The translations under genes were made by a program, and so were the position numbers. A stretch of DNA of 8,280 nucleotides from Candidatus Anderseniibacteriota bacterium (lineage in GTDB: Bacteria; Patescibacteriota; Andersenbacteria; UBA10190): assembly GCA_003229735.1 (NCBI GenBank), contig QIFI01000131.1:1-8280 (forward strand), written 5' to 3'. How positions within the stretch are numbered: the stretch's first letter is position 1; the number at the start of each line of letters is the position of its first letter. A model generated the notes under the pieces. The model was not told where the DNA came from. It did not search any database and saw only the letters and a list, made by a program, of their open reading frames with translations. Below are positions 1 through 5,193 of the stretch, piece after piece.

Positions 1-395
1 AGCTCTTCCACCGTTAAAGTCTCAATATCAGCTTTAACTTTTTTCTTACTGGACTTTTTCCCCTCACTTCCCACTACCACTCGGATATGGCAGTTCCGCT
101 TCTGAAATGAATGAGCCATACCGCGGCTAACCGGATTGAACCGCTTAAACTTTATCCCTTCGTCCACATCCAAGGCCACCACTGTTAATTCTTCTTCACT
201 GATCTCAAAATCGTTCTGGGCATTGGCAATAGCTGATGCCAATACCTTGGCCACCAATTTAGACGCTTTGCCATTCTGCCACTGTAATTGCGTCCGCGCC
301 TGCTCTGCCGATTTCCCGATAATCACCGATCTCAACAGTCTCACTTTTCGAGGAGTCATTCTGGCATTCTTCAATTTAGCTGATATTCGAGTCAT
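1..395 (-). CDS. rplV: Large-subunit ribosomal protein L22 (uL22), C-terminus beyond the window
   Basis: L22 binds 23S rRNA, and its extended beta-hairpin lines the peptide exit tunnel. Translation from the ATG at 395 begins MTRISAKLKNARMTPRKVRL, which matches the family's opening (MTPRKVR at residues 13-19). The motif NGKASKLVAKVLASAIANA follows at about residues 43-61, and the tunnel-hairpin region KFKRFNPVSRGMAHSFQKRN comes later. The last ~25 visible residues form a Lys-rich tail (GKKSSKKKVKADIE) that runs off the window at base 1, so 131 codons are seen and the stop is not. The start lies only 3 nt after the rpsS stop, which suggests translational coupling. No SD sequence precedes it; the upstream bases are AT-rich (GTAATAT). 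Identification is secure; the full length and tail are unknown. Confidence 0.95.
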   Translation of the reverse strand, partial: MTRISAKLKNARMTPRKVRLLRSVIIGKSAEQARTQLQWQNGKASKLVAKVLASAIANAQNDFEISEEELTVVALDVDEGIKFKRFNPVSRGMAHSFQKRNCHIRVVVGSEGKKSSKKKVKADIETLTVEE

Positions 396-398
396 ATA

Positions 399-722
399 TT
401 ACTGTGCCGGCTTAGATGCTGATCCGGCAGTGGCCGCCGCGGCCGCTTCCGCCTCTTTCTGCATTCGCCCTCCATGTCTGACAAACTTCCGCGTTGGCGC
501 GAATTCCCCCAGCTTATGGCCCACCATATCTTCGCTGATTAACACCCGCACATGATCCCGCCCATTATGAACTCCAATATTAAACCCCACCATCTCCGGA
601 TACACAGTTGACGATCTTGACCAGGTCTTAATCACGGTCCGATCTCCAGCCTTCATAGCTTTAATCTTTTTCATTAATTTTGGATCCACGAATGGTCCGC
701 CTTTTTTAAGTGATCGCGACAT
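399..722 (-). CDS. rpsS: Small-subunit ribosomal protein S19 (uS19)
   Basis: S19 sits in the 30S head, binding 16S rRNA with S13. The product from ATG 722 is 107 aa and starts MSRSLKKGGPFVDPKLMKKI. The family core follows: IKTWSRSSTVYPEMVGFNI at about residues 35-53, then HNGRDHVRVLISEDMVGHKLGEFAPTR. The usual length is about 90 aa; this copy adds an Ala-rich tail (EAEAAAAATAGSASKPAQ). An in-frame TTG at 728 gives two extra residues, but MSRSLKKGPF is the usual N-terminus, so ATG 722 is preferred. No SD is visible (the upstream bases are GGTTTGAGT). It follows a 360-nt gene-free gap after rplB and couples to rplV after 3 nt. Confidence 0.97.
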   Translation of the reverse strand: MSRSLKKGGPFVDPKLMKKIKAMKAGDRTVIKTWSRSSTVYPEMVGFNIGVHNGRDHVRVLISEDMVGHKLGEFAPTRKFVRHGGRMQKEAEAAAAATAGSASKPAQ

Positions 723-824
723 ACTCAAACCACGTTAATTACTAAAAAACAAAGACCGGACGCCTGACCAACCCCCATCTCGCCGGCTCAAATCACTCAG
801 AAAGCGTCTAAAAACCCGGTCAAT

Positions 825-861
825 CCCTTCTCCCTGGATAGGGAGAAGGCGGGGATGAGGG
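825..861. repeat. Dispersed palindromic repeat, copy A
   Basis: The arms CCCTTCTCCCT and AGGGAGAAGG flank a short GGAT loop and are followed by CGGGGATGAGGG. It shares this layout with the copies at 4410-4446, 4489-4525 and 6574-6617, and lies head-to-head with copy B 18 bases away. It has no coding potential. It could fold in RNA on either strand. Confidence 0.75.
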
Positions 862-879
862 TCGATAGGGCCAAAAACA

Positions 880-916
880 CCCCTCACCCAGCCCTCTCCC
901 CTCGAGGGGAGAGGGG
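880..916. repeat. Dispersed palindromic repeat, copy B (inverted)
   Basis: Bases 892-915 form a perfect 24-base palindrome with a TCGA centre and 10-base CCCTCTCCCC arms. It is preceded by CCCCTCACCCAG, the reverse-complement equivalent of the GATGAGGGG tail in copy A. The element is therefore in the opposite orientation to the other copies. The arms (CTCTCC) differ slightly from the CTTCTCC arms of the other copies, so it may be a subfamily. Confidence 0.75.
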
Positions 917-958
917 ATTTTAAACCCTCTCTCCCAGCCATCAACTCATGCCCGTAAG

Positions 959-1014
959 ATTTTGACATTTGGATTTTGACATTGACTTGATATTTGGATT
1001 TTGACATTTGATTT
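959..1014. repeat. Degenerate heptad/14-mer repeat tract
   Basis: The plus strand shows recurring ATTTTGACATTTGG-like units; GGATTTTGACATT occurs exactly at 971-983 and 997-1009. The tract can be cut into eight 7-base steps, but with many substitutions, so its period is less certain than that of the arrays beside rpsJ. It lies in the rplB-rpsS gap beside the palindromic elements. Confidence 0.6.
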
Positions 1015-1082
1015 TTCATACTATTCATACTAAATGAGAACTCTACACTAATTATATAATCAAAACAAGCTCTAAGTTAGTC

Positions 1083-1925
1083 CTACTTTCGCTTCTTCCT
1101 CTGCCGCCTGGCCACAATCATCGCTTCCGAATACCTGTTCTTCCGCCTCGTCCTGACCCCCAAGGCTGGCTTTCCCCAAGGAGTTTTTGGATGTTTCAGG
1201 CCAATCGGCTGGGCTCCTTCACCTCCGCCATGCGGGTGATCCACCGGATTCATCACTTTGCCTCTCACTTGCGGCCGCCGGCCCATCCGGCGCTTTCTGC
1301 CGGCTGACCCAATCCTCACTAATCGATGATCGCTATTACTTACGGCCCCATAATTAGCCCAGCTCTCTTTCGACACCATTCGCACTTCTCCCGAAGACAA
1401 TTTTAACAAAGCATGTTTATCTTTTATTCCCATCAGCGTGGCATAAGATCCGGCCGACCGCTGTAAAGTCCCGCCTCTACCCGGACTCAATTCCACATTA
1501 TAAACCGTCGCTCCCGGCGTCACGTTCTTCAGCATCATCCTGTATCCCGGCTTCTCCTTGGCCTTCTCTTTAACCATTATTTCCGCTCCTTCTTTGGCCC
1601 CATCCCAGGCCAGCATATACCTGCGTTCACCATCCGCGAACAATATCAGCGCGATAAAAGACGACCGGTTTGGATCAAATTCAATCCGCTCCACTTTCCC
1701 CGGCACCTCCTGCTTGGTTTGACCAAAATCTATTTCCCGCCAGTTTCTTTTAGCCCCTCCGCCTCGATGCCGGATAGTGATTTTACCCTCACTGCCCCGC
1801 CCGCTAATTCGTCTTTTGGCTCGACGCAAAGACTTTAACGCCCCTCCGCCATGTAATTCTTTCCGGTTCACCATCGAAGACTTTCTCCGCGCCGCCTTAT
1901 TCTTCCGGTAAACTTTTATCGCCAT
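1083..1925 (-). CDS. rplB: Large-subunit ribosomal protein L2 (uL2)
   Basis: L2 is one of the primary 23S rRNA binders near the peptidyl-transferase centre. The product is 280 aa, close to the usual ~275. It starts MAIKVYRKNKAARRKSSMVN; GGGAKRNWREIDF falls at about residues 55-67, and the diagnostic MNPVDHPHGGGEGAQPIG is near residue 226, with the conserved His of HPHGGGEG present. The C-terminus KTPWGKPALGVRTRRKNRYS plus a basic tail is typical. The ATG at 1925 is separated from the rplW stop by one base (TGA-T-ATG), so coupling or reinitiation is likely; there is no SD. The stop is TAG. The next gene, rpsS, comes only after a 360-nt gap. Confidence 0.98.
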   Translation of the reverse strand: MAIKVYRKNKAARRKSSMVNRKELHGGGALKSLRRAKRRISGRGSEGKITIRHRGGGAKRNWREIDFGQTKQEVPGKVERIEFDPNRSSFIALILFADGERRYMLAWDGAKEGAEIMVKEKAKEKPGYRMMLKNVTPGATVYNVELSPGRGGTLQRSAGSYATLMGIKDKHALLKLSSGEVRMVSKESWANYGAVSNSDHRLVRIGSAGRKRRMGRRPQVRGKVMNPVDHPHGGGEGAQPIGLKHPKTPWGKPALGVRTRRKNRYSEAMIVARRQRKKRK

Positions 1926-1926
1926 A

Positions 1927-2331
1927 TCAAGGTCCGCTGACTAAAGATTGAACATCATCAACCTTTACCAGCGCTTTCTTCCAGTTATTAGTCCGCCCCC
2001 TGGTATTGCCTCGGCGCCGCGACTTCGGCACCATTCTGATTGTCCTCACTCCCTGCACCTTCACTCCATATTTCACTTCAATAGCTTCTCTGATCTGCCC
2101 CTTATTCACCCCCACATCTACTCGAAACACTGCCACTCCATGGGTCTGCATCTCCACGCTCTTCTCGGTAACAATCGGCATTAACTTAATCTGTTTTATC
2201 AGTAATGATTTACTGCCGGTCTTTTTCTTCTTGACCGGTGTCTTCATTTCAGCTGCCTCGGTTTTCTCAGCCGGCTTTTTTTTCACCGCTTTCTTGGCTC
2301 CTAATTTTTTGGTAAATGAAAGTAAAGACAT
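1927..2331 (-). CDS. rplW: Large-subunit ribosomal protein L23 (uL23) with Lys-rich N-terminal extension
   Basis: L23 sits beside the tunnel exit and docks trigger factor and SRP. The product from ATG 2331 is 134 aa, against about 95-100 in most bacteria. The extra length is an N-terminal low-complexity segment (residues ~8-43: KKPAEKTEAAEMKTPVKKKK). The core starts at LMPIVTEKSVEMQ (about residue 50) and includes VFRVDVGVNKGQIREAIEVK and VQGVRTIRMVPKSRRRGNTR, all family features. A start further upstream at 2370 would overlap rplD by 31 bases; ATG 2331, 8 nt after the rplD stop, is more natural. No SD is seen (upstream TTTAATAATAATT). The stop is TGA, so TGA is a stop in this organism. Confidence 0.96.
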   Translation of the reverse strand: MSLLSFTKKLGAKKAVKKKPAEKTEAAEMKTPVKKKKTGSKSLLIKQIKLMPIVTEKSVEMQTHGVAVFRVDVGVNKGQIREAIEVKYGVKVQGVRTIRMVPKSRRRGNTRGRTNNWKKALVKVDDVQSLVSGP

Positions 2332-2339
2332 AATTATTA

Positions 2340-2984
2340 TTAAATTCGTTTCCCTAAAACCTCTAAACATTTCTCATCTATCTTTATCATCCTTGCTTCC
2401 GCTATATCACAAATCGTCACCCGAGAAACCACTTTCACTTTAATGCCCGGCACATTTCTTCCGGCCCGCGCCATCACCGCCCGGTCATCCGCCACTACTA
2501 GCAACACCCCGTGCTTTTTACCCAGCACCTTCCGCGTCTCCCGGGATTTTTCCAACTTCACTCCATCCAGCTTAACCGCTTCCAGCCGGCCGGCCTTAAG
2601 CCGGTCGCTCAACATCCCGGCCAGCGCCAGCTTGCTCATCGCGCCATTCAACCTGGGCAGCCGGCTTTTAATTGATCTGGGCCCAAAAGTAATTCCGCCG
2701 CCCACCCAAATTGGTGATCGGCGTGATCCGTGCCGGGCCCGACCGGTTCCTTTCTGTTTCCACGGCTTGGCTCCCCCGCCTCTCACTTCGCTTCGCCCCT
2801 TAGTATGCGCTCTCAATATCCGCTCCCGCCGCCGCTCCACATGCACCGCCTGCGCCAGCAGGCTGTCGGCCGCCCGAGTTCTCATCCATTCCGGCGCCTC
2901 CCGGCTATTTACTTTATCCGTAGCCAAATCACGTACCGGCAGTACCAGCTTAACTTCTGATTTCTTTGTAATTGCTTTATCCAT
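2340..2984 (-). CDS. rplD: Large-subunit ribosomal protein L4 (uL4)
   Basis: L4 binds 23S rRNA domain I and reaches into the exit tunnel; in gammaproteobacteria it also represses its own S10 operon through the mRNA leader. The product from ATG 2984 is 214 aa, normal for the family. The tunnel-loop hallmark runs AHTKGRSEVRGGGAKPWKQK, GTGRARHGSRRSPIWVGGG, then ITFGPRSI at about residues 58-106. The AHTKGRSEVRGGG spelling is of the kind I associate with Patescibacteria. An in-frame TTG at 2990 adds two residues but has no support. The gene follows rplC by 9 nt without an SD. L4 is a natural candidate for binding the structured rplC leader (3618-3764), but this is inference only. Confidence 0.97.
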   Translation of the reverse strand: MDKAITKKSEVKLVLPVRDLATDKVNSREAPEWMRTRAADSLLAQAVHVERRRERILRAHTKGRSEVRGGGAKPWKQKGTGRARHGSRRSPIWVGGGITFGPRSIKSRLPRLNGAMSKLALAGMLSDRLKAGRLEAVKLDGVKLEKSRETRKVLGKKHGVLLVVADDRAVMARAGRNVPGIKVKVVSRVTICDIAEARMIKIDEKCLEVLGKRI

Positions 2985-2993
2985 AATCAAAAA

Positions 2994-3617
2994 TTATTTA
3001 GACCCGGTATTTCTAGCCACCACCGCCACTACACTGCCGGCCGTTCCCGGCACCGCTCCCTTCAAAGCCAGCACCTTCTTTTCAATATCAATATATTTTA
3101 CTTCCAGATTCTTCACCGTCACCCGGGCTCCCCCCATTCGTCCGGCCATCTTCTTGCCTTTCATCACATGTTGCGGATAAGCCGATCCAATCGACCCGCC
3201 GCTGCGCAATACATGCCGATGCCCATGACTAGCCGGTCCTCCCTTAAATCCATGTCTCTTCACCACTCCCTGAAAACCCTTTCCCTTAGACGTCCCCACC
3301 ACTTCCACCACATCCCCCACTTCAAACTGTTCTACCGTAACTTCCGTCACTTTATCATCCAACTCTAAGCAAAACTCACGCCTGGCTTCAAATTGCTTGT
3401 TTAATCTGCCTGGCGTGAGCTTTTCGTTTATATCCTCTGTCTCCTTAAAATTTTTCCTGTTTAACCCGATTTGCACCGCGTTATGCCCATCCCTGTCTTC
3501 ATTCCTGCGCAAGGTGATCCGGTTAGGTTCGACTGAAATTAAGGTCACCGGGACCACTTGTCCATCCTCGGAAAAGATCTGCGACATACCAATCTTGCGG
3601 CCCAATATTGCTTTCAT
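2994..3617 (-). CDS. rplC: Large-subunit ribosomal protein L3 (uL3)
   Basis: L3 is an early 23S rRNA-binding assembly protein whose central extension reaches toward the peptidyl-transferase centre. The product is 207 aa, matching the family, and begins MKAILGRKIGMSQIFSEDGQ. The core GTSKGKGFQGVVKRHGFKGG is at about residues 109-128, followed by PASHGHRHVLRSGGSIGSAY and PQHVMKGKKMAGRMGGARV. SIGSAYPQHV, where many bacteria have SIG plus a Cys- or Ala-containing stretch, supports a Patescibacteria-like source. Unlike its ribosomal neighbours it has an SD-like GGAG, 4 nt before ATG 3617. It is the first gene of its unit, behind a consensus promoter (3771-3799) and a structured ~147-nt leader. Confidence 0.97.
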   Translation of the reverse strand: MKAILGRKIGMSQIFSEDGQVVPVTLISVEPNRITLRRNEDRDGHNAVQIGLNRKNFKETEDINEKLTPGRLNKQFEARREFCLELDDKVTEVTVEQFEVGDVVEVVGTSKGKGFQGVVKRHGFKGGPASHGHRHVLRSGGSIGSAYPQHVMKGKKMAGRMGGARVTVKNLEVKYIDIEKKVLALKGAVPGTAGSVVAVVARNTGSK

Positions 3618-3764
3618 AATTCTCCATATCAGCGAACACCTGCCTGGCCCACTTGGCCATGTAGGATTTTTCGCCTCCAGCTACCCAATAAAAAACCTTT
3701 CCTGAAGTGTAAATACTAAAAAAGGCTTATAAATTAACCACCCACTTAGCAAAGCCAGCAGGTA
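3618..3764 (-). promoter_or_regulatory. Structured 5' leader of the rplC operon (candidate cis-regulatory RNA)
   Basis: The predicted transcript starts near 3764. Its first bases, ACCTGCTGGC (3763-3754), pair with GCCAGGCAGGT (3648-3638): 10 bp with one bulged G. Inside lie TTGGGTAG (3688-3681), which can pair with CTAC-ATGG-CCAA (3664-3653), and CACTT (3709-3705), which can pair with either of two AAGTG copies (3747-3743 or 3654-3650), giving two exclusive folds. A hairpin GGTTA/TAAGCC precedes a T6 run, and an alternative AAGCCTTT/AAAGGTT hairpin precedes a second T6 run; both resemble weak attenuators. The complementarity is read directly from the sequence. A regulatory role, perhaps L4 or L3 feedback, is inferred. 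Confidence 0.5.
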
Positions 3765-3770
3765 CCCCTA

Positions 3771-3799
3771 AATATATACAAAACCAGGCCATATGTCAA
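3771..3799 (-). promoter_or_regulatory. Promoter for the rplC operon (TTGACA-17-TATATT)
   Basis: The minus strand has an exact -35 TTGACA (3799-3794), a 17-base spacer and a -10 TATATT (3776-3771, 5/6). The predicted start is about 3764. The -35 box begins inside the T-run of the terminator of the preceding gene (TTTTTTTGACA), so one unit ends and the next begins on shared bases. Confidence 0.72.
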
Positions 3800-3821
3800 A
3801 AAAACCGCGTCGCCCGCGGTT
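3798..3821 (-). terminator. Rho-independent terminator of the two-TM gene
   Basis: On the minus strand a 7-bp stem, AACCGCG/CGCGGTT (arms 3821-3815 and 3809-3803, 5-base loop), runs into a 7-T tract (3804-3798). The stem starts inside the TAA stop codon of the gene at 3820-4281. It separates this gene from the rplC operon. Confidence 0.78.
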
Positions 3822-4281
3822 AATTCTCTCTGGTTTCGACTCCTCGTGATAAGATATTTTTCACCAAAGCCAAACGATTATAATTGCCTCTTTTCAATGC
3901 TCCCCACAACCTGCCGTCTTTTGCAAACACCTCATGCAATTTCCTGCCGCCTTCTTTAAACACCCTTTTCACAATCGCCTCAATCGCCCAATACGACACC
4001 ACTAAACTACTTACCAAAACCACAAAAAATACTCCTACCATCACCTCCATCTCCAATACCGCCGCCGCCAGACCGGTCATTGCCAGAACTGATCCAAATA
4101 CTACTGCCAGCACTAAACCAATCCGGAAATTATTTTGCCTGTCCACTTCGAACAAAATTTCATCAACCTGCTGACTAGCTCCTTTTTTCAAACGCCAGGT
4201 CTTTCTTTGTTTTGCTTCATTACCAAACATCTCATCTTCCATCTCATCTTCTTCCAAGTAGGGATTTTTTTCACAGTCCAT
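3820..4281 (-). CDS. Unrecognised small two-TM membrane protein between rpsJ and rplC
   Basis: I do not recognise this 153-aa protein. It starts at ATG 4281 behind a good SD (AGGAG, 7-nt spacing). The N-terminus is strongly acidic (LEEDEMEDEMFGNE, residues 9-22), then basic (KQRKTWRLKK, 24-33). Two hydrophobic segments follow, about residues 54-76 and 79-101, joined by a tight EME turn, so both ends probably lie in the cytoplasm. The C-terminal ~50 residues are basic and amphipathic (KRVFKEGGRK, LKRGNYNR). It has its own promoter (4335-4363) and a terminator overlapping its stop, so it is an independent unit inside the S10 cluster, not an operon member. A link to ribosomes or membrane targeting would be guesswork. 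Confidence 0.8.
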   Translation of the reverse strand: MDCEKNPYLEEDEMEDEMFGNEAKQRKTWRLKKGASQQVDEILFEVDRQNNFRIGLVLAVVFGSVLAMTGLAAAVLEMEVMVGVFFVVLVSSLVVSYWAIEAIVKRVFKEGGRKLHEVFAKDGRLWGALKRGNYNRLALVKNILSRGVETREN

Positions 4282-4334
4282 GGATAGTCTCCTGTTACTT
4301 TCACGAACCCAAAAATCAAAAGAACATTCCCCTC

Positions 4335-4363
4335 TTGATACTTTTTTTCTCCTCCCATGTCAA
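4335..4363 (-). promoter_or_regulatory. Promoter for the two-TM gene (TTGACA-17-TATCAA)
   Basis: The minus strand has an exact TTGACA (4363-4358), 17 bases, then TATCAA (4340-4335, 4/6 to the -10 consensus). The predicted start is near 4328, giving a ~46-nt leader ending in AGGAG before ATG 4281. The -10 is imperfect, but the spacing equals that of the other three promoters. Confidence 0.55.
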
Positions 4364-4409
4364 ACACTTGAGGGATGGGAGAAATTGGTCATTATCCGTA
4401 ACCGCCGCT

Positions 4410-4446
4410 CCCTTCTCCCCCCTGGGGAGAAGGCCAGGATGAGGGG
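4410..4446. repeat. Dispersed palindromic repeat, copy C
   Basis: The arms CCCTTCTCCCC and GGGGAGAAGG are followed by CCAGGATGAGGGG. It is identical to copy D over the whole 37 bases, because both sit in the tandem duplication 4382-4560. Confidence 0.82.
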
Positions 4447-4488
4447 CACCACGCCATTAGAAATTAGTCATTATCCGCAACCGCCGCT

Positions 4489-4525
4489 CCCTTCTCCCCC
4501 CTGGGGAGAAGGCCAGGATGAGGGG
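4489..4525. repeat. Dispersed palindromic repeat, copy D
   Basis: This has the same 37-base element as copy C, 79 bases away in the same orientation. The pair arose by local tandem duplication, not by independent insertion. Confidence 0.82.
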
Positions 4526-4632
4526 CGCAGTCGCCGCGCCATTGGAAATTGGTCATTCCCGTAATCCGCTTACATCTACCTGAATACCGAAAATGAAAAA
4601 CAACTCTCCCTCAACCGACGAGCAATTACCAG

Positions 4633-4654
4633 AAAAACCGGCTCCCGCCGGTTT
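4633..4654 (-). terminator. Rho-independent terminator of the tuf-rpsJ unit
   Basis: The minus strand forms a perfect 8-bp stem, AAACCGGC/GCCGGTTT (arms 4654-4647 and 4642-4635), with a GGGA loop, followed by a T-run (4637-4633) and then CTGG. It lies 118 bases past the rpsJ stop, after the heptad array. It implies that rpsJ is not simply co-transcribed with rplC as in the classical S10 operon. Confidence 0.72.
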
Positions 4655-4664
4655 CCACTCCACT

Positions 4665-4769
4665 ATTACTAATTACTGATTACTAGTTACTGATTACTGA
4701 TTACTTGTTACTGATTACCAGTTACCAGTTACTAGTTACTGATTACTAGTTACTAGTTACTAGTTACTA
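4665..4769. repeat. Phased heptanucleotide array downstream of rpsJ (15 units)
   Basis: There are fifteen consecutive 7-base units in strict phase, consensus RTTACYN on the plus strand (mostly ATTACTA, GTTACTG, GTTACTA, with two CCA variants and one CTT). The array ends two bases from the rpsJ stop codon. On the coding strand the common unit reads TAGTAAC; because 7 is not a multiple of 3, the array places TAG/TAA stops in all three frames. The same heptad recurs on the other side of rpsJ. Confidence 0.92.
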
Positions 4770-4771
4770 AA

Positions 4772-5155
4772 CTACCCCGTCTTCATTGACACATCAACCC
4801 CCGCCGGCAAATTAAGGCTCATCAGCGTGTCCACCGTCCGCGGCGTGGCTTTCACAATATCAATCAACCGTTTATGAATTCTGATTTCATATTGATCCCT
4901 TGATTTCTTATGCACGAAAGTTGACCGGTTCACCGTATATTTCTTCTTGCTCACCGGCAGTGGCACCGGCCCCGCGATGCTGGCCCCATCCCGCTCTACC
5001 GCCTCCACAATCTGCTGAGCCGATTGATCGATCAACTTATGATCATAAGCCTTCAGCTTAATTCTAATCCGCGGTGTCTGGGGCACTTCCTCCCCAGAAC
5101 TAACGGCTTCGTCCTCTACTTTATCTTTCTTCTCAATTTTTTTCTTGGTAGCCAT
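4772..5155 (-). CDS. rpsJ: Small-subunit ribosomal protein S10 (uS10, NusE)
   Basis: S10 is a 30S head protein and, with NusB, a transcription antitermination factor. The product from ATG 5155 is 127 aa against the usual ~103. The extra length is a charged N-terminus (KKKIEKKDKVEDEAVSSGEE). The core begins at about residue 29 with PRIRIKLKAYDHKLIDQSAQ and includes GPVPLPVSKKKYTVNRSTFV and SRDQYEIRIHKRLIDI, ending LNLPAGVDVSMKTG. An in-frame TTG at 5158 abuts the ATG and is disregarded. The 32-nt gap from tuf consists almost entirely of heptad repeats, so there is no SD. The stop is TAG. Confidence 0.97.
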   Translation of the reverse strand: MATKKKIEKKDKVEDEAVSSGEEVPQTPRIRIKLKAYDHKLIDQSAQQIVEAVERDGASIAGPVPLPVSKKKYTVNRSTFVHKKSRDQYEIRIHKRLIDIVKATPRTVDTLMSLNLPAGVDVSMKTG

Positions 5156-5158
5156 CAA

Positions 5159-5193
5159 ATTACTAGTTGCTAGTTACTGATTACCAGTTACTT
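5159..5193. repeat. Heptanucleotide array between tuf and rpsJ (5 units)
   Basis: Five phased units (ATTACTA, GTTGCTA, GTTACTG, ATTACCA, GTTACTT) have the same consensus as the array downstream of rpsJ. The last unit contains the tuf TAA stop, and the first ends 3 bases before the rpsJ start codon. The repeat therefore makes up the whole rpsJ translation-initiation region upstream of ATG. Confidence 0.88.

Larger units (their letters stand above)
723..1082. other. Gene-free gap between rplB and rpsS, filled with repeats
   Basis: In most S10 clusters rplB and rpsS are close together; here 360 bases separate them. The gap holds two copies of the dispersed palindromic element in opposite orientation (825-861 and 880-916) and a degenerate TTTGACATTTGG-type tract (959-1014). 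No plausible protein is encoded. The minus strand has a TATAAT at about 1042-1047 but no acceptable -35 box, so a promoter for rpsS-rplV is unproven. A CCGGCG / CG(T)CCGG hairpin at about 757-786, followed by a T-rich stretch, could be a weak attenuator just before rpsS. Confidence 0.75.
4382..4560. repeat. Tandem duplication, two units plus a third partial
   Basis: Unit 1 (4382-4460) and unit 2 (4461-4545) share AAATTRGTCATTATCCGYAA, then CCGCCGCTC, a palindromic element and a CGCCATTRG end. A third unit begins at 4546 (AAATTGGTCATTCCCG) and stops after about 15 bases. Unit lengths are 79 and 85; the extra six bases are in the CGCAGTCGC segment of unit 2. Confidence 0.85.
4282..4771. other. 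490-base intergenic region between rpsJ and the two-TM gene
   Basis: Going from rpsJ, the region holds a phased heptad array (4665-4769), the tuf-rpsJ terminator (4633-4654), about 70 bases with no visible feature (4561-4630), a tandem duplication carrying two palindromic elements (4382-4560), and the promoter and SD of the two-TM gene. I see no protein-coding gene; apparent ORFs here translate the GC-rich repeats. Confidence 0.75.

Noticed and set aside
735..1028. 97-codon minus-strand open frame between rplB and rpsS
   Set aside because: Its translation (PLPSRGEGWVRG, HPRLLPIQGEG, repeated QMSKS) is simply the palindromic elements and the TTTGACAT tract read as protein. It has no SD and no family resemblance.
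2443..3180. 245-codon plus-strand open frame
   Set aside because: It is antisense to rplD and rplC, which are certain; its composition (Ser/Pro/Arg-rich) is typical of an opposite-strand shadow.
4212..4564. Plus-strand frames over the tandem duplication (76 and 94 codons)
   Set aside because: They translate the GC-rich palindromic repeats (PPGEKARMRG, PPWGEGQDEG), a known source of spurious ORFs.
4665..4769. Possible CRISPR array
   Set aside because: Units are 7 bases long and contiguous, without unique spacers; this is a simple tandem repeat.
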